This document shows, in pieces, positions 10,549 to 20,711 of a stretch of 64,000 bases of DNA. Source of the stretch: Vibrio sp. S17_S38 (GTDB lineage: Bacteria > Pseudomonadota > Gammaproteobacteria > Enterobacterales > Vibrionaceae); the NCBI RefSeq assembly GCF_014694375.1, contig NZ_JAAUWW010000014.1:1-64000 (forward strand). Reading direction: 5' to 3'. The translations under genes and the position numbers were made by a program. How positions within the stretch are numbered: position 1 is the stretch's first letter; each line of letters begins with the position of its first letter. The notes beneath the pieces were generated by a model. It saw only the letters and a program-made list of their open reading frames with translations. It was not told the origin of the DNA and ran no database searches.

Positions 10549-11826
10549 ATGAATGTTCGCGCAGCCGCTGCCAATGTCCTTTTTCAAGTGGTCGACAAAG
10601 GTCAATCACTATCACACGCTTTACCTGCCGCCCAAAAAACTATTAAGCCGCGAGATCACGCTCTTCTTCAAGAGATTTGCTATGGCGCGCTACGTTACTT
10701 ACCACGCTTGGAATCTATCACTAACGAGCTAATGGATAAGCCACTTACCGGCAAAAAGCGCGTTTTTCACCACCTTATTTTGGTCGGAATTTATCAACTG
10801 AGCTTTATGCGCATTCCTTCTCACGCAGCAGTAGCCGAAACGGTTGAAGCGACGAAAACTCTACGCGGTCCAAGTCTAAGTGGTTTGATTAATGCGGTAT
10901 TACGTAGCTATACCCGAGATCAAGAAGCGTTAGATAAAAAAGCCGTCAGCCACAATGCGGGTAAATATGGTCATCCTGGTTGGTTATTAAAATTACTGCA
11001 AGAAAGCTACCCGCAACAATGGGAACAATTAGTCGAAGCCAACAACAATAAAGCGCCAATGTGGTTACGAGTAAACCGTAAACACCATACGCGAGATAAA
11101 TATCAAGCATTATTGGATCAAGAAAATATCGAGTACACCCTTCATCCTGAAGCGGAAGATGCCATCAAGCTTTCTTCTCCTTGTGATGTCGCTTTGCTAC
11201 CGGGTTTCAGTCAAGGCTGGGTTTCAGTACAAGATGCGGCTGCTCAATTATCGGTCAATTACTTACAGCCTCAAAATGGTGAGTTAATTTTAGATTGTTG
11301 CGCTGCGCCAGGTGGTAAAACTGCTCATATTCTCGAGCACACCGATAATACAGAAGTGGTGGCAATTGATTGTGACATAAACCGTCTTGATCGCGTTTAC
11401 GATAATCTTGAACGCCTACAATTACGAGCTGATGTGATCTGCGGTGATGCCCGCTATCCTGAAGAATGGTGGAGCGGAGAAAAATTTGACCGTATTCTAC
11501 TCGATGCACCTTGTTCTGCGACCGGAGTAATTCGTCGCCACCCTGATATTAAATGGTTACGTAGAGCTAATGACATTGAAGCGCTCGCGGTATTACAAAG
11601 TGAAATTTTTGATGCTATGTGGCGTCAATTGAAAGTCGGCGGCACCTTGGTATACGCTACTTGCTCTATCACGCCACAAGAAAACAGCCAGCAAGTAAGT
11701 GCGTTTTTACAGCGAACAAGCGATGCACAGCTCATCAATTCAGACATTGAAAATCCAGGTCGTCAAATCTTACCTGGTGAAGAAGACATGGATGGCTTCT
11801 ATTACGCGGTGCTGCGCAAAGCTTAA
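10549..11826 (+). CDS. rsmB: 16S rRNA (cytosine(967)-C(5))-methyltransferase RsmB
   Basis: A 425-residue SAM-dependent methyltransferase acting on C967 of 16S rRNA. An N-terminal NusB-like RNA-binding domain (about 1-140) precedes a Rossmann methyltransferase domain with [11 protein letters not shown] near 252-262. The two catalytic cysteines are in DAPCSATG and YATCS. I chose the ATG at 10549 ([10 protein letters not shown]), with AAGAG upstream; the frame is open 23 codons further, but that stretch is not conserved. It is followed by trkA as in E. coli. Confidence 0.96.
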   Translation: MNVRAAAANVLFQVVDKGQSLSHALPAAQKTIKPRDHALLQEICYGALRYLPRLESITNELMDKPLTGKKRVFHHLILVGIYQLSFMRIPSHAAVAETVEATKTLRGPSLSGLINAVLRSYTRDQEALDKKAVSHNAGKYGHPGWLLKLLQESYPQQWEQLVEANNNKAPMWLRVNRKHHTRDKYQALLDQENIEYTLHPEAEDAIKLSSPCDVALLPGFSQGWVSVQDAAAQLSVNYLQPQNGELILDCCAAPGGKTAHILEHTDNTEVVAIDCDINRLDRVYDNLERLQLRADVICGDARYPEEWWSGEKFDRILLDAPCSATGVIRRHPDIKWLRRANDIEALAVLQSEIFDAMWRQLKVGGTLVYATCSITPQENSQQVSAFLQRTSDAQLINSDIENPGRQILPGEEDMDGFYYAVLRKA

Positions 11827-11835
11827 TGATTGTAC

Positions 11836-11866
11836 ATACACTGGCGGTATATAACCGTCAGTGTAT
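11836..11866 (+). terminator. Strong hairpin after rsmB
   Basis: ATACACTGGCGGT (11836-11848) pairs with ACCGTCAGTGTAT (11854-11866) around a five-base loop, with one G-U pair. A T-rich tail is missing (TGCTCTCTG follows), so it may be a weak terminator, an attenuating hairpin or a processing stem ahead of trkA. Confidence 0.5.
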
Positions 11867-11963
11867 TGCTCTCTGTAAAAATGATTATAAGTAAACTGGC
11901 TCTCGCGATAACAATCAACATTGATACGCTCAAGGTTGGGCAGAAAATAGGTAAACGTAAGTT

Positions 11964-13340
11964 ATGAAAATCATTATTCTTGGAGCTGGACAAGTTGGCG
12001 GCACATTAGCGGAAAACTTGGTTGGCGAAAATAACGATATCACAGTAGTCGATCGCAACACCGATCGCCTGCGCGAGCTGCAAGATAAATATGACTTACG
12101 AGTCGTTAATGGCCATGCAAGCCATCCGAACACTTTGCGAGAAGCGGGCGCGCAAGATGCCGATATGTTGGTCGCTGTCACCAATTCTGATGAAACCAAC
12201 ATGGCCGCTTGCCAAGTCGCGTTTACTTTATTTAATACCCCTAGCCGTATTGCTCGAATTCGTTCACCAGAATATTTAGCCGAAAAAGATACACTCTTTC
12301 AATCTGGCGCGGTTCCTGTTGACCACCTGATTGCCCCAGAAGAGTTAGTCACCAGCTATATCGAGCGTTTAATTCAATATCCAGGTGCATTACAGGTGGT
12401 CAGTTTTGCCGAACGCAAAGTCAGCTTAGTGGCCGTTAAAGCCTATTACGGTGGACCATTGGTTGGGAATGCATTATCTGCTTTGCGTGATCATATGCCA
12501 CATATTGATACTCGTGTCGCCGCCATTTTTCGCCAAGGTCGCCCTATTCGGCCACAAGGCACGACCATTATTGAAGCTGATGACGAGGTGTTTTTCGTCG
12601 CAGCCAGTAATCATATACGCGCGGTCATGAGCGAGCTACAAAGGCTTGAGAAAAACTATCGCCGTATCATGATTGTCGGCGGTGGCAATATAGGTTCAAG
12701 TCTTGCTAAGCGTTTAGAAAAAGATTACAGCGTTAAATTGATTGAACGCAGCTACCAACGCGCCGAACAACTCTCTGAAGAGCTAGAAAATACCATCGTA
12801 TTTTGCGGTGACGCTGCCGATCAAGAACTGCTTAACGAAGAGAATATCGATCAAGTCGATGTGTTTATTGCGCTTACCAATGAAGATGAAACCAATATCA
12901 TGTCGGCTATGCTCGCTAAACGTCTTGGCGCAAAAAAAGTAATGGTGCTTATCCAACGCAGTGCTTATGTCGATTTAGTTCAAGGTGGCGCGATCGATGT
13001 CGCTATTTCTCCGCAACAAGCTACGATTTCAGCGCTGCTAACCCATGTTCGCCGAGCTGATATTGTTAACGTATCATCTTTACGTCGTGGCGCAGCCGAG
13101 GCAATTGAAGCTATCGCTCATGGAGATGAAACCACCTCAAAAGTTGTCGGTAAAGCCATTAGCGAAATCAAGCTTCCACCAGGTACAACTATTGGGGCGA
13201 TTGTTCGAGGCGAAGAAGTACTGATTGCCCATGACCGTACCGTGATCGAACAAGATGATCACGTTGTCATGTTCTTGGTCGATAAGAAATATGTGCCAGA
13301 CGTTGAACGCCTGTTCCAACCAAGCCCATTCTTTTTATAA
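11964..13340 (+). CDS. trkA: Trk system potassium uptake regulatory protein TrkA
   Basis: A 458-residue cytoplasmic NAD-binding subunit that gates the TrkH potassium channel. It is a tandem duplication: two RCK_N Rossmann domains with [10 protein letters not shown] (about 7-16) and [10 protein letters not shown] (about 239-248), each followed by an RCK_C domain. This double arrangement is typical of TrkA, unlike single-domain KtrA. trkH follows after 18 bases, so the gating and pore subunits are made from one transcript. Confidence 0.97.
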   Translation: MKIIILGAGQVGGTLAENLVGENNDITVVDRNTDRLRELQDKYDLRVVNGHASHPNTLREAGAQDADMLVAVTNSDETNMAACQVAFTLFNTPSRIARIRSPEYLAEKDTLFQSGAVPVDHLIAPEELVTSYIERLIQYPGALQVVSFAERKVSLVAVKAYYGGPLVGNALSALRDHMPHIDTRVAAIFRQGRPIRPQGTTIIEADDEVFFVAASNHIRAVMSELQRLEKNYRRIMIVGGGNIGSSLAKRLEKDYSVKLIERSYQRAEQLSEELENTIVFCGDAADQELLNEENIDQVDVFIALTNEDETNIMSAMLAKRLGAKKVMVLIQRSAYVDLVQGGAIDVAISPQQATISALLTHVRRADIVNVSSLRRGAAEAIEAIAHGDETTSKVVGKAISEIKLPPGTTIGAIVRGEEVLIAHDRTVIEQDDHVVMFLVDKKYVPDVERLFQPSPFFL

Positions 13341-13358
13341 CAAAGGCTGATTAATTCC

Positions 13359-14804
13359 GTGCTTAATTATCGTCCTATTTTATTTGTTCTTGGATTGGTG
13401 TTATCAAAAATAGCGCTCTTCATGTACATACCAACACTAATGGCCTTTTTTACTGGAACCGGTGGTTTCATTGAATTTGGCGAAGCCGTCATCATTACTC
13501 ATATTGTGTCGTTTATATTGCTATCTCTTGGTCGAACGCCTAATTTTAGGCTTGGAGTCCGGGATATGTTTTTATTAACCACCTTGGTATGGACGATCTC
13601 TAGCGCCTTTGCAGCCCTACCTTTTGTCTTCATTAACCATATTAGCTTTACTGATGCGTATTTTGAAACCATGTCTGGGATCACTACGACAGGATCAACG
13701 GTATTAAGCGGTTTAGATGACATGGCACCAAGCATTTTATTATGGCGTTCAACTTTGCAATGGTTGGGAGGTGTTGGCTTTATCGTGATGGCGGTAGCGA
13801 TTCTTCCTATGCTTAACGTCGGTGGGATGAAACTCTTCCAAACGGAATCTTCCGACTGGTCCGATAAAAGTAGCCCAAGAGCAAAAAATGTCGCCAAAAA
13901 TATCGTACAGGTTTATTTAATCTTAACTTTATTATGTGTTTTAGGTTTTTGGTACACCGGAATGGGTTGGTTTGATGCCATTAACCATGCCTTTACCACA
14001 CTTTCAACCGGTGGTTACTCAACCACTGACAGCTCAATGAACCACTTTTCTCACGGTGCACATTGGGTTGGATCACTGTTTATGTTTTTAGGTGGACTAC
14101 CCTTTTTATTGTTTGTTACCGCACTACGTAAACGAAATCCTAAAGCTCTATTGATGGACGCCCAAGTCCGTGGTTTTGCTTATTTAGTGATCACGACCAG
14201 TCTTATTGTCGCGATTTGGCTTACTTTGCAAGACCATTACAACTTTATTGATGCCATTCGCGTCGCCACTTTCAATATTATATCCGTAGTCACCACCACT
14301 GGATTTGGCTTAGATGATTTCACTCAATGGGGCGGCTTACCATCCGTTATATTTGCTTTCGTCATGTTAGTTGGTGCCTGTTCAGGGTCAACTGCTGGTG
14401 GGATTAAAATCTTCCGCTTTCAAATTGCAGCTACACTTTTAAACAAACAAATCATGCGTTTGGTTCATCCGTCTGGAGTATTTGTCCAACGTTACAACCA
14501 ACGCCCTGTCAATGATGATATTGTGCGATCCGTCGTCGCTTTTGTTTTAACTTTTATACTAACTATTATCTTTATCGCGGGTTGCTTAAGTGCATTAGGG
14601 CTTGATCCAATCACCAGTATCAGCGGAGCAATGACGGCTGTGGCGAACGTAGGTCCTGGAATGGGCCCTGTCATTGGACCAAGTGGCAACTTCTCAAGCT
14701 TACCTGATACCGCAAAATGGTTACTAAGCTTTGGAATGCTAATGGGACGCTTAGAAATATTGACTATCTTAGTTCTCTTTTTCCCTGCATTTTGGCGAAC
14801 GTAG
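13359..14804 (+). CDS. trkH: Trk system potassium transporter TrkH
   Basis: A 481-residue inner-membrane protein of the SKT superfamily. It shows multiple hydrophobic segments and the four pore-loop repeats with selectivity-filter glycines, including SGITTTGSTV, TLSTGGYSTTDSS, SVVTTTGFGLDD and the last one in TAVANVGPGMG. Translation starts at a GTG (13359). It partners with TrkA, encoded directly upstream. A very strong terminator follows about 40 bases after the stop. Confidence 0.97.
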   Translation: MLNYRPILFVLGLVLSKIALFMYIPTLMAFFTGTGGFIEFGEAVIITHIVSFILLSLGRTPNFRLGVRDMFLLTTLVWTISSAFAALPFVFINHISFTDAYFETMSGITTTGSTVLSGLDDMAPSILLWRSTLQWLGGVGFIVMAVAILPMLNVGGMKLFQTESSDWSDKSSPRAKNVAKNIVQVYLILTLLCVLGFWYTGMGWFDAINHAFTTLSTGGYSTTDSSMNHFSHGAHWVGSLFMFLGGLPFLLFVTALRKRNPKALLMDAQVRGFAYLVITTSLIVAIWLTLQDHYNFIDAIRVATFNIISVVTTTGFGLDDFTQWGGLPSVIFAFVMLVGACSGSTAGGIKIFRFQIAATLLNKQIMRLVHPSGVFVQRYNQRPVNDDIVRSVVAFVLTFILTIIFIAGCLSALGLDPITSISGAMTAVANVGPGMGPVIGPSGNFSSLPDTAKWLLSFGMLMGRLEILTILVLFFPAFWRT

Positions 14805-14841
14805 ACTTAGCTATCCCATTAACCTCCACTTTCTCATCAAC

Positions 14842-14885
14842 AAAAAAGCGCGTTAACCAACAAGAAGTGGTTAACGCGCTTTTTT
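14842..14885. terminator. Strong bidirectional terminator after trkH
   Basis: An 18-bp perfect stem, 14842-14859 with 14868-14885, core GCGCGTTAACCA, with an eight-base loop. It begins with an A-run and ends with a T-run, so it serves trkH and the convergent gene at 14922. Confidence 0.93.
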
Positions 14886-14921
14886 ACATAATTTATCATT
14901 CAGATTATCGACAAAAAATGC

Positions 14922-15578
14922 CTAATTTAAAGGCGAAATAGGCCATACATAAAAATAAATACTGATGAAGTGACACATGCTACCAGCCAAAACAAATAGA
15001 TGCCAAATCGCATGATTATAAGGAATTCGTTCATTAGTATAAAAAACAACCCCTAAAGAATACATAATCCCGCCAGCCACCAACCAGATAACCGCTGAAA
15101 TATCCAAATGCGTCGCCAACTGATAGATAACCACCAACGATAGCCAACCCATCACCAAATAACTCATCAAAGAAAACGATTTAAACCGATGCATAAAGAA
15201 CATTTTCATGATCACGCCAAGTAGCGCTATTGCCCAAATAACCACCATCAAACCATAAGCGAGATCGGTCCTTAACCCCACCAGTAAAAATGGGGTATAA
15301 GTGCCGGCAATCAATAAATAAATAGCGCTATGATCCAGCATTTTTAACCAACGCTTAGCGGGTAAATAACGAATGGAATGATACAAAGTAGAGGCCAAAA
15401 ACAGCACAATTACACTTGAGCCATAAATACTCATACTGATAAATGTTAAGGTGTCGGATTTATATTCAGACGCTTTCATCAGTAGAATAACCAAGGTCCA
15501 CACGCCAAATAATACCCCTAGGCCATGGCTAACACTGTTGGCGATTTCTTCTCTATCTGAATATTCCGATACTTGCAT
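14922..15578 (-). CDS. HlyIII/PAQR family seven-helix membrane protein
   Basis: A 218-residue integral membrane protein with about seven hydrophobic segments. Family signatures are the N-terminal [12 protein letters not shown] (about 9-20), TLYHS (about 62-66) containing a histidine, [16 protein letters not shown] (about 81-96), and the C-terminal [15 protein letters not shown] with two histidines, which in the family bind a metal. Bacterial members (E. coli YqfA type) are not proven toxins; some are linked to membrane lipid homeostasis. It converges with trkH. Confidence 0.9.
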   Translation of the reverse strand: MQVSEYSDREEIANSVSHGLGVLFGVWTLVILLMKASEYKSDTLTFISMSIYGSSVIVLFLASTLYHSIRYLPAKRWLKMLDHSAIYLLIAGTYTPFLLVGLRTDLAYGLMVVIWAIALLGVIMKMFFMHRFKSFSLMSYLVMGWLSLVVIYQLATHLDISAVIWLVAGGIMYSLGVVFYTNERIPYNHAIWHLFVLAGSMCHFISIYFYVWPISPLN

Positions 15579-15714
15579 GTTTGCACCTCAAAAGATAAAT
15601 CTATACCCATCTTGCTTTGAGTATATACACGCAACTATTCTTACACATTCAACTTACAAGTGTAAGCTAAAATGACTAATCGACACTTTCTTATATGATC
15701 AGACTCAATTTTAA

Positions 15715-16500
15715 TTACGTGGTTTTATCTAAAAACGCCAAGACCTGAATTCCCGCCTCTTCGGGTGGAGTATCTGAAGATAATGTCATTTCACGCTTGA
15801 GTTTATTACTCCCAATTAAACTTGATAGCATCCCTCCCATGCCTTGCTTGTGACGATCAACTTCAAACCAAATATTCAGTTCGCTCTCATTTCGGTATAT
15901 CACTATCTCTAACTCTCTCCAACGACCATGAAAATCACCATGTACAGGAACAAATTCAAACTCTTGCACAAAAGGTAAATCAAAACCTTTGACATATTCA
16001 CATTCAACTTGGCGAATACGTAAGCCCGCATTCTCTAACGCGGTGAAGATAGAATCTTCAAGTGGATCCGGGCGAATAGTAACTTCATCTTTATCAGAAG
16101 GATCACTGGCCATTGCGATGTCCAAACCAGTTTCAAGCCATACTTTTGCATCACCTAAAGTGACGGGTGTGTTCCATGGGATATCAAGCTCCACCGGAAA
16201 AATACGCTCTTGATGGGGTTCGATAGAAAAAGCGTACGGCAGCGACCATGAAGATAAAACATGCGTTGCTACCTCCGTGGAATGCGTTATTTCACGGCCA
16301 TCAGGGTTTTGTCTCGGCTTTTTGTAACGGCAGCATAGCTTAAGATCTATATTATCAATATCTTGTTTGGTTGCCCCACCATAGACATGCACATCCATTA
16401 CCAACTTTTGCCCGGGAAAAGCCGCATCTTGCTTTAAAATAGTGTCAACCTTTGCCGAGCCAATCCCAAATGTAGCTAATGTTTTCTTAAAAAAAGACAT
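15715..16500 (-). CDS. Spo0M-like (SpoOM family) protein
   Basis: A 261-residue soluble protein with the arrestin-like first half typical of the sporulation-control protein Spo0M family: FFKKTLATFGIGSAKVDT at the N terminus, a beta-rich region with EVATHVLSSWSLPYAF, and the DIPWNTPVTLGDAKVW block. No signal peptide is seen. The family name comes from Bacillus; it is widespread in non-sporulating gammaproteobacteria, where its role is unknown. It stands alone, divergent from the small frame at 16686. Confidence 0.85.
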   Translation of the reverse strand: MSFFKKTLATFGIGSAKVDTILKQDAAFPGQKLVMDVHVYGGATKQDIDNIDLKLCCRYKKPRQNPDGREITHSTEVATHVLSSWSLPYAFSIEPHQERIFPVELDIPWNTPVTLGDAKVWLETGLDIAMASDPSDKDEVTIRPDPLEDSIFTALENAGLRIRQVECEYVKGFDLPFVQEFEFVPVHGDFHGRWRELEIVIYRNESELNIWFEVDRHKQGMGGMLSSLIGSNKLKREMTLSSDTPPEEAGIQVLAFLDKTT

Positions 16501-16560
16501 ATAGCCTCCTTGTCATTTTTCAATTTTAGGTAAAATTTTGATTTATTGGTTAAAATGTCA

Positions 16561-16589
16561 TCGCCAAGGGAATAAGACAAGTCTATAAT
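16561..16589 (+). promoter_or_regulatory. Possible promoter for the 16.69-kb small gene
   Basis: A perfect TATAAT at 16584-16589 has a four-of-six -35 match (TCGCCA, 16561-16566) at a 17-base spacing. It points at the small reading frame about 100 bases downstream, which is followed by a terminator. Weak evidence by itself. Confidence 0.4.
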
Positions 16590-16685
16590 TATTAACAGTC
16601 GAAATATTGTTCGATTATCTTTAAAGTCATCAAGATCGGATCTGGTGATTATGGCCATGGATGTGCATTTTTATAGGTTATTATT

Positions 16686-16805
16686 ATGCGCCCAATTCCT
16701 GCACGTGCCTCTTTTTCTCGTGGTTCAGCTTCCCGTCGTCGCCAGTGTTTTGCAACCTCACCGGTAACGAAAAAGCCTGAAACGCCAGCAAAAACCGAGC
16801 AATAG
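16686..16805 (+). CDS. Candidate small basic protein, 39 residues
   Basis: A 39-codon reading frame beginning MRPIPARASFSRGSASRRRQ and ending in a Lys/Pro/Thr-rich tail. The first half is rich in arginine and serine, with an RRR run at 17-19; a single cysteine follows. I do not recognise the family. In its favour: a TATAAT 100 bases upstream, an intrinsic terminator starting about 45 bases after the stop, and otherwise empty DNA on both sides. Against it: a poor ribosome site (AGGTT) and no detectable domain. The transcript could equally be a small RNA. Confidence 0.45.
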   Translation: MRPIPARASFSRGSASRRRQCFATSPVTKKPETPAKTEQ

Positions 16806-16848
16806 TATTCTAGTTCAATAGACTCTAGAATGAAGGCAATCTTTACTC

Positions 16849-16884
16849 AAAAAGCGTAGCATTCAAATGAATACTACGCTTTTT
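16849..16884 (+). terminator. Terminator after the small frame at 16686
   Basis: AAAAGCGTAG, a 14-base AT-rich middle that can pair further (ATT/AAT), and CTACGCTTTTTT form a classic intrinsic terminator. It implies a short transcript from the region 16590-16880. It precedes the yihD promoter region. Confidence 0.8.
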
Positions 16885-16984
16885 TATTACATCAAAAATT
16901 TCACCCTCATAAAAATAAAACACTCAAAATATCCATAGAATTGTTACCATAGAGAACAACCTTAATTTTAGTATGGAGAAGGCT

Positions 16985-17251
16985 ATGAAATGCCATCGCG
17001 TTAATGAATTGATTGAGTTATTACACCCTGAATGGCAAAAAGATCCCGATCTTAATTTAATCGAATTCATCGCTAAGCTTTGCCTAGAAGCGGGTTATAA
17101 GGGCCCTTTAAAAGATCTCACCGATGATGTGCTAATTTACCACCTAAAAATGCGTAACAGTGATAAAGATGCCATGATCCCGGGGCTTGCAAAAGACCAA
17201 GAAGATGACTTTAAAACAGCATTACTCAAAGCTCGCGGCATCATCAAGTAA
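16985..17251 (+). CDS. yihD: YihD family protein (DUF1040)
   Basis: An 88-residue acidic cytoplasmic protein matching E. coli YihD in length and sequence type ([18 protein letters not shown] at the N terminus). Function unknown. I chose the ATG at 16985 because GGAGAAGG lies immediately upstream; an in-frame ATG four codons earlier would overlap that ribosome site. In E. coli yihD also precedes srkA and dsbA; here ccoG is inserted between. Confidence 0.88.
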   Translation: MKCHRVNELIELLHPEWQKDPDLNLIEFIAKLCLEAGYKGPLKDLTDDVLIYHLKMRNSDKDAMIPGLAKDQEDDFKTALLKARGIIK

Positions 17252-17275
17252 TACATACAATCAATCATCCACGAC

Positions 17276-17301
17276 GCTAGGCACACCAAAGCCTAGCTTT
17301 T
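17276..17301 (+). terminator. Terminator after yihD
   Basis: GCTAGGC (17276-17282) and GCCTAGC (17291-17297) form a perfect 7-bp stem with an eight-base loop, followed by TTTT. The T-run continues into the CTTTT microsatellite described separately. Confidence 0.8.
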
Positions 17302-17329
17302 CTTTTCTTTTCTTTTCTTTTCTTTTCTT
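17297..17329 (+). repeat. CTTTT pentanucleotide microsatellite
   Basis: Six consecutive CTTTT units plus a partial seventh. The first unit is the end of the yihD terminator stem and its T-run. The tract is in the 260-base gap ahead of ccoG, so copy-number change would not alter any reading frame. Apart from this repeat and the yihD terminator I see nothing else clear in the gap. Confidence 0.95.
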
Positions 17330-17511
17330 AAACTAAGCCGCCATATTCAACTTTGTGTGTAAAGCTTGAAACCAATAGCAAACTCATATTCATCCATCTT
17401 GTATACTGTGGCACATCAATATTGAACATAAAGTTTCTATGCCTCAATTAAAATAGGTATAGAGATTAAAAAGTATAAGCAATGTACTTATGCGGAGGTA
17501 GCGAAAGCGCA

Positions 17512-18897
17512 ATGAAACAAGACAAAATAGACGTTAAAGTCATCATTCCTAAAACCAACCGAGATGCTAATGGCAAGATTTATGTACGTAAAAGCCAAGG
17601 CACCTTTCAAGTATTACGCCGTTATGGTGGTTGGTTTTTATTGGTCCTATTTGCGGCAATCCCTTGGATTTCTTATCACGGTCAACAAGCGATTTTATTT
17701 GATTTAAATAAACAACAATTTCAATTTTTTGGGGCTACTTTTTTCCCACAAGATCTCACGCTTCTTGCCCTCATTTTTATGATTTCAGCTTTCGGCCTCT
17801 TCTTTTTAACGACTTTCTTAGGCCGAGTCTGGTGTGGTTATTTATGTCCACAAACCGTTTGGACATTTATGTATATTTGGTTTGAAGAAAAGCTTGAAGG
17901 GTCGGCCAATAAACGTCGTAAACAAGACCATAATCAATACACTAAAAACATCCTTATGCGTAAAACCATTAAGCACATCGCTTGGTGGGTTATTGCCATA
18001 CTAACGGGGCTTACTTTTGTCGCATACTTTGTGCCAGTGAGAAGTTTAACGTGGGAGTTCATCACGTTTGAATTGAATTTTTGGCCGGCATTTTGGGTAT
18101 GGTTTTTTGCTGCTTGCACTTATGGTAATGCCGGTTGGATGCGTTCAATTATGTGCTTACATATGTGCCCTTATGCTCGCTTTCAATCTGCCATGTTTGA
18201 TAAAGATACCTTCATTGTGGGCTACGATAGCAAAAGAGGCGAAAAACGTGGTCCTCGTTCGCTCAAAGCAACGACAAGACCCGAAGGTTTGGGCGATTGT
18301 ATCGACTGTAATTTATGTGTGCAGGTATGCCCAACAGGGATTGATATCCGTAATGGTTTACAGTACGAATGCATCAATTGCGGTGCTTGTATTGATGCCT
18401 GCGATAATACTATGGATCGAATGGGATATGAGAAAGGCTTAATCAGCTACACCACCGAACATAAACTAGCAGGCAATAAAACCAAGGTTATGCGGCCAAA
18501 ACTTATTGGGTATGGCATCGCTTTGACTTTAATGCTGGCACTCTTTGTGACTCAAGTAATTGGCGTTGATCCAGTTAATATGAGCGTATTGAGAGATCGC
18601 AACCAAATGTATCGCGTCGATAATAACGGTTGGATTGAAAATACTTACACCCTTAAAATTCTCAATAAAACCCAACAGACCCAAAAGTATACAGTTGATG
18701 TCAAAGGGTTAAGTAATGTGAAATGGCATGGCTCACAAACAATTACCGTACCCGCTGGGGAATTAATTAGCCATCCTCTTAGCTTGGCGGTTAGCCCAGA
18801 TGAATTGAATTCACCGATTATCAAGTTTGAGTTTATACTGACAGACAGTGAACAATTTAGCTTACCAGTCGAAAGCCGTTTTATTAAAAAACTGTAG
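17512..18897 (+). CDS. ccoG: Cytochrome c oxidase accessory protein CcoG (RdxA/FixG)
   Basis: A 461-residue inner-membrane ferredoxin-like protein needed for copper delivery and assembly of cbb3-type cytochrome oxidase. It has several hydrophobic helices, the WCGYLCPQTVW motif near residue 107, and two 4Fe-4S motifs, CIDCNLCVQVCP and CINCGACIDACD (about 260-300). A C-terminal immunoglobulin-like periplasmic domain follows. The ATG at 17512 (MKQDKID) gives the conserved N terminus; GGAGGT lies 13 bases upstream, further than usual, so a start ten codons earlier at 17482 cannot be excluded. No cco structural genes are in the window. Confidence 0.93.
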   Translation: MKQDKIDVKVIIPKTNRDANGKIYVRKSQGTFQVLRRYGGWFLLVLFAAIPWISYHGQQAILFDLNKQQFQFFGATFFPQDLTLLALIFMISAFGLFFLTTFLGRVWCGYLCPQTVWTFMYIWFEEKLEGSANKRRKQDHNQYTKNILMRKTIKHIAWWVIAILTGLTFVAYFVPVRSLTWEFITFELNFWPAFWVWFFAACTYGNAGWMRSIMCLHMCPYARFQSAMFDKDTFIVGYDSKRGEKRGPRSLKATTRPEGLGDCIDCNLCVQVCPTGIDIRNGLQYECINCGACIDACDNTMDRMGYEKGLISYTTEHKLAGNKTKVMRPKLIGYGIALTLMLALFVTQVIGVDPVNMSVLRDRNQMYRVDNNGWIENTYTLKILNKTQQTQKYTVDVKGLSNVKWHGSQTITVPAGELISHPLSLAVSPDELNSPIIKFEFILTDSEQFSLPVESRFIKKL

Positions 18898-18960
18898 ATA
18901 AGGTCTTAGACTGGAAGTACCAATAAACAAGGAAGGGCTTAGTAATAGGCCCTTTATTTT

Positions 18961-19968
18961 ATGCCCGATATAAATGCGTCACCCAATACACCGTTATTTA
19001 ACTTTGAATCCTTAACGCCGGATTTAATGTGGTATGCATTAGAAAGCATTGGTATCCGTGCTGAATCTGGCTTACTTGCGCTAAACAGTTACGAAAACCG
19101 AGTTTACCAATTTGTGGATGAAGACAAAAAACGCTTTGTGGTGAAGTTTTATCGCCCACAACGTTGGTCCGATGATCAAATTTTAGAAGAACATGATTTT
19201 GCTCAAGATTTGATGGATCATGAAATCCCAGTTGTGGCTCCATGCAATATTAACGGCCACACATTGCATCATTATCAGGGTTATAGTTTCGTATTATTTC
19301 CAAGTGTCGGGGGTCGTCAATTTGAGGTGGATAATCTCAACCAAACCGAATGGGTCGGCCGATTTTTAGGTCGAATTCATCAAGTCGGAAAAGCAAAAAC
19401 CTTTATACATAGACCCACAATGAGCCTGGACGAATACTTATATCAACCCCGCAAGCTGCTCAGTAATGCCAGCTTTATTCCTTCTTATTTGGAAAATAGC
19501 TTTTTTCATGATCTCGATGTGTTAATTGCCCAATTAGAACAGCATTGGGACACACCAAGTAACATTATTCGTCTGCATGGTGATTGCCACCCTGGTAATA
19601 TTTTATGGCGAGATGGGCCGATGTTTGTCGATCTCGATGACGCCAGAAATGGCCCAGCAATCCAAGATATCTGGATGCTGCTCAATGGCGATAGAGCTGA
19701 CAAATTAATGCAGCTTGATATTGTTTTAGAAGCTTATTCAGAATATTGTGACTTTGATAACCAACAACTGAAACTAATTGAGCCTTTGCGTGGTCTTAGG
19801 ATGGTGCATTACATGGCTTGGTTGGCAAAACGCTGGCAAGATCCTGCTTTCCCGATTGCTTTTCCTTGGTTTAACGATGCAAAATACTGGGAAAATCAAG
19901 TGCTCGGGTTTAAGGAACAAATAGCAGCACTGCAAGAACCGACACTTTCGCTCACCCCACAATGGTGA
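18961..19968 (+). CDS. srkA: Stress response kinase A (YihE/RdoA)
   Basis: A 335-residue serine/threonine protein kinase of the choline/aminoglycoside kinase fold, linked in E. coli to Cpx stress and protection from programmed death. Key residues are visible: the ATP-binding lysine in VVKFYRP near residue 61, the catalytic loop [11 protein letters not shown] near 201-211, and the metal-binding DLDDARNGP near 218-226. It sits directly upstream of dsbA, as in E. coli, with 46 bases between, and is probably co-transcribed with it. Confidence 0.95.
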   Translation: MPDINASPNTPLFNFESLTPDLMWYALESIGIRAESGLLALNSYENRVYQFVDEDKKRFVVKFYRPQRWSDDQILEEHDFAQDLMDHEIPVVAPCNINGHTLHHYQGYSFVLFPSVGGRQFEVDNLNQTEWVGRFLGRIHQVGKAKTFIHRPTMSLDEYLYQPRKLLSNASFIPSYLENSFFHDLDVLIAQLEQHWDTPSNIIRLHGDCHPGNILWRDGPMFVDLDDARNGPAIQDIWMLLNGDRADKLMQLDIVLEAYSEYCDFDNQQLKLIEPLRGLRMVHYMAWLAKRWQDPAFPIAFPWFNDAKYWENQVLGFKEQIAALQEPTLSLTPQW

Positions 19969-20014
19969 TCATTCAATTTATCGACTTTTCTATCTAAATG
20001 GAGCTCATGAGATC

Positions 20015-20614
20015 ATGAAGAAAATATTTACCCTAGTGGCTGCTTTAATGCTGAGTTTTACCGTTAATGCGGCGAACTTTAAAGAAGGTGAAAATTACAA
20101 AGTTTTAAATACCCCCCATTCATCTTCACCTACTGTGACTGAATTTTTCTCTTTTTACTGCCCACACTGTAATGCTTTCGAACCAATTATTGGTCAATTA
20201 AAACAACACCTAGAAGGCAAAGCTGAATTCCAAAAAATGTCAGTCTCTTTCATGGGTGGCAATATGGGCCCAGCAATGAGTAAAGGCTATGCGACCATGG
20301 TGTCTTTAGGTGTTGATGACAAACTGGTTCCACTGATGTTCAACCGTATTCACGTACAAAATAAAGCACCACGAGATGAAGCCGAATTGCGTCAGTTCTT
20401 CTTAGACAACGGCGTGTCAGCAAAAGACTTTGATGGGACTTACAGCAGCTTTGCGATTGATTCCATGATGCGTCGCTACGATAAAGCGTTTAAAGATGCA
20501 GGCTTAAATGGTGTCCCTGCTATTATTGTGAATAATAAATACTTAGTTGAACTGAAAAACTTCCAAAATGTTGATCAAGCATTTGATTTAATAGATTACC
20601 TATTGAAGAAATAA
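20015..20614 (+). CDS. dsbA: Thiol:disulfide interchange protein DsbA
   Basis: A 199-residue periplasmic oxidase that introduces disulfide bonds into exported proteins. It has a signal peptide with likely cleavage after VNA (residue 19), a thioredoxin fold with the active site CPHC at 49-52, and the cis-proline loop NGVPAII in the second half. Substrates in vibrios include toxin and pilus subunits. It follows srkA, and a terminator follows it. Confidence 0.97.
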   Translation: MKKIFTLVAALMLSFTVNAANFKEGENYKVLNTPHSSSPTVTEFFSFYCPHCNAFEPIIGQLKQHLEGKAEFQKMSVSFMGGNMGPAMSKGYATMVSLGVDDKLVPLMFNRIHVQNKAPRDEAELRQFFLDNGVSAKDFDGTYSSFAIDSMMRRYDKAFKDAGLNGVPAIIVNNKYLVELKNFQNVDQAFDLIDYLLKK

Positions 20615-20650
20615 TCTCGTCGATTAAGAGAATAAGTAATACATTAAATA

Positions 20651-20684
20651 AAACGGGAAGCTTAATATGGCTTCCCGTTTTTTG
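20651..20684. terminator. Bidirectional terminator between dsbA and comM
   Basis: AAACGGGAAGC (20651-20661) and GCTTCCCGTTT (20670-20680) form an 11-bp stem with an eight-base loop and a T-run after it. It serves dsbA and the converging comM. Confidence 0.92.
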
Positions 20685-20711
20685 TTTAAGTCACCTCACA
20701 CATAAAACCAT

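Noticed and set aside
14922-15578. Hemolysin / virulence gene
   Set aside because: The HlyIII name is historical; the protein has the PAQR membrane-receptor pattern, found in harmless bacteria, so no toxin claim is made.
15715-16500. Evidence for sporulation
   Set aside because: Spo0M-like proteins are widespread in non-sporulating proteobacteria; no other sporulation gene is present.
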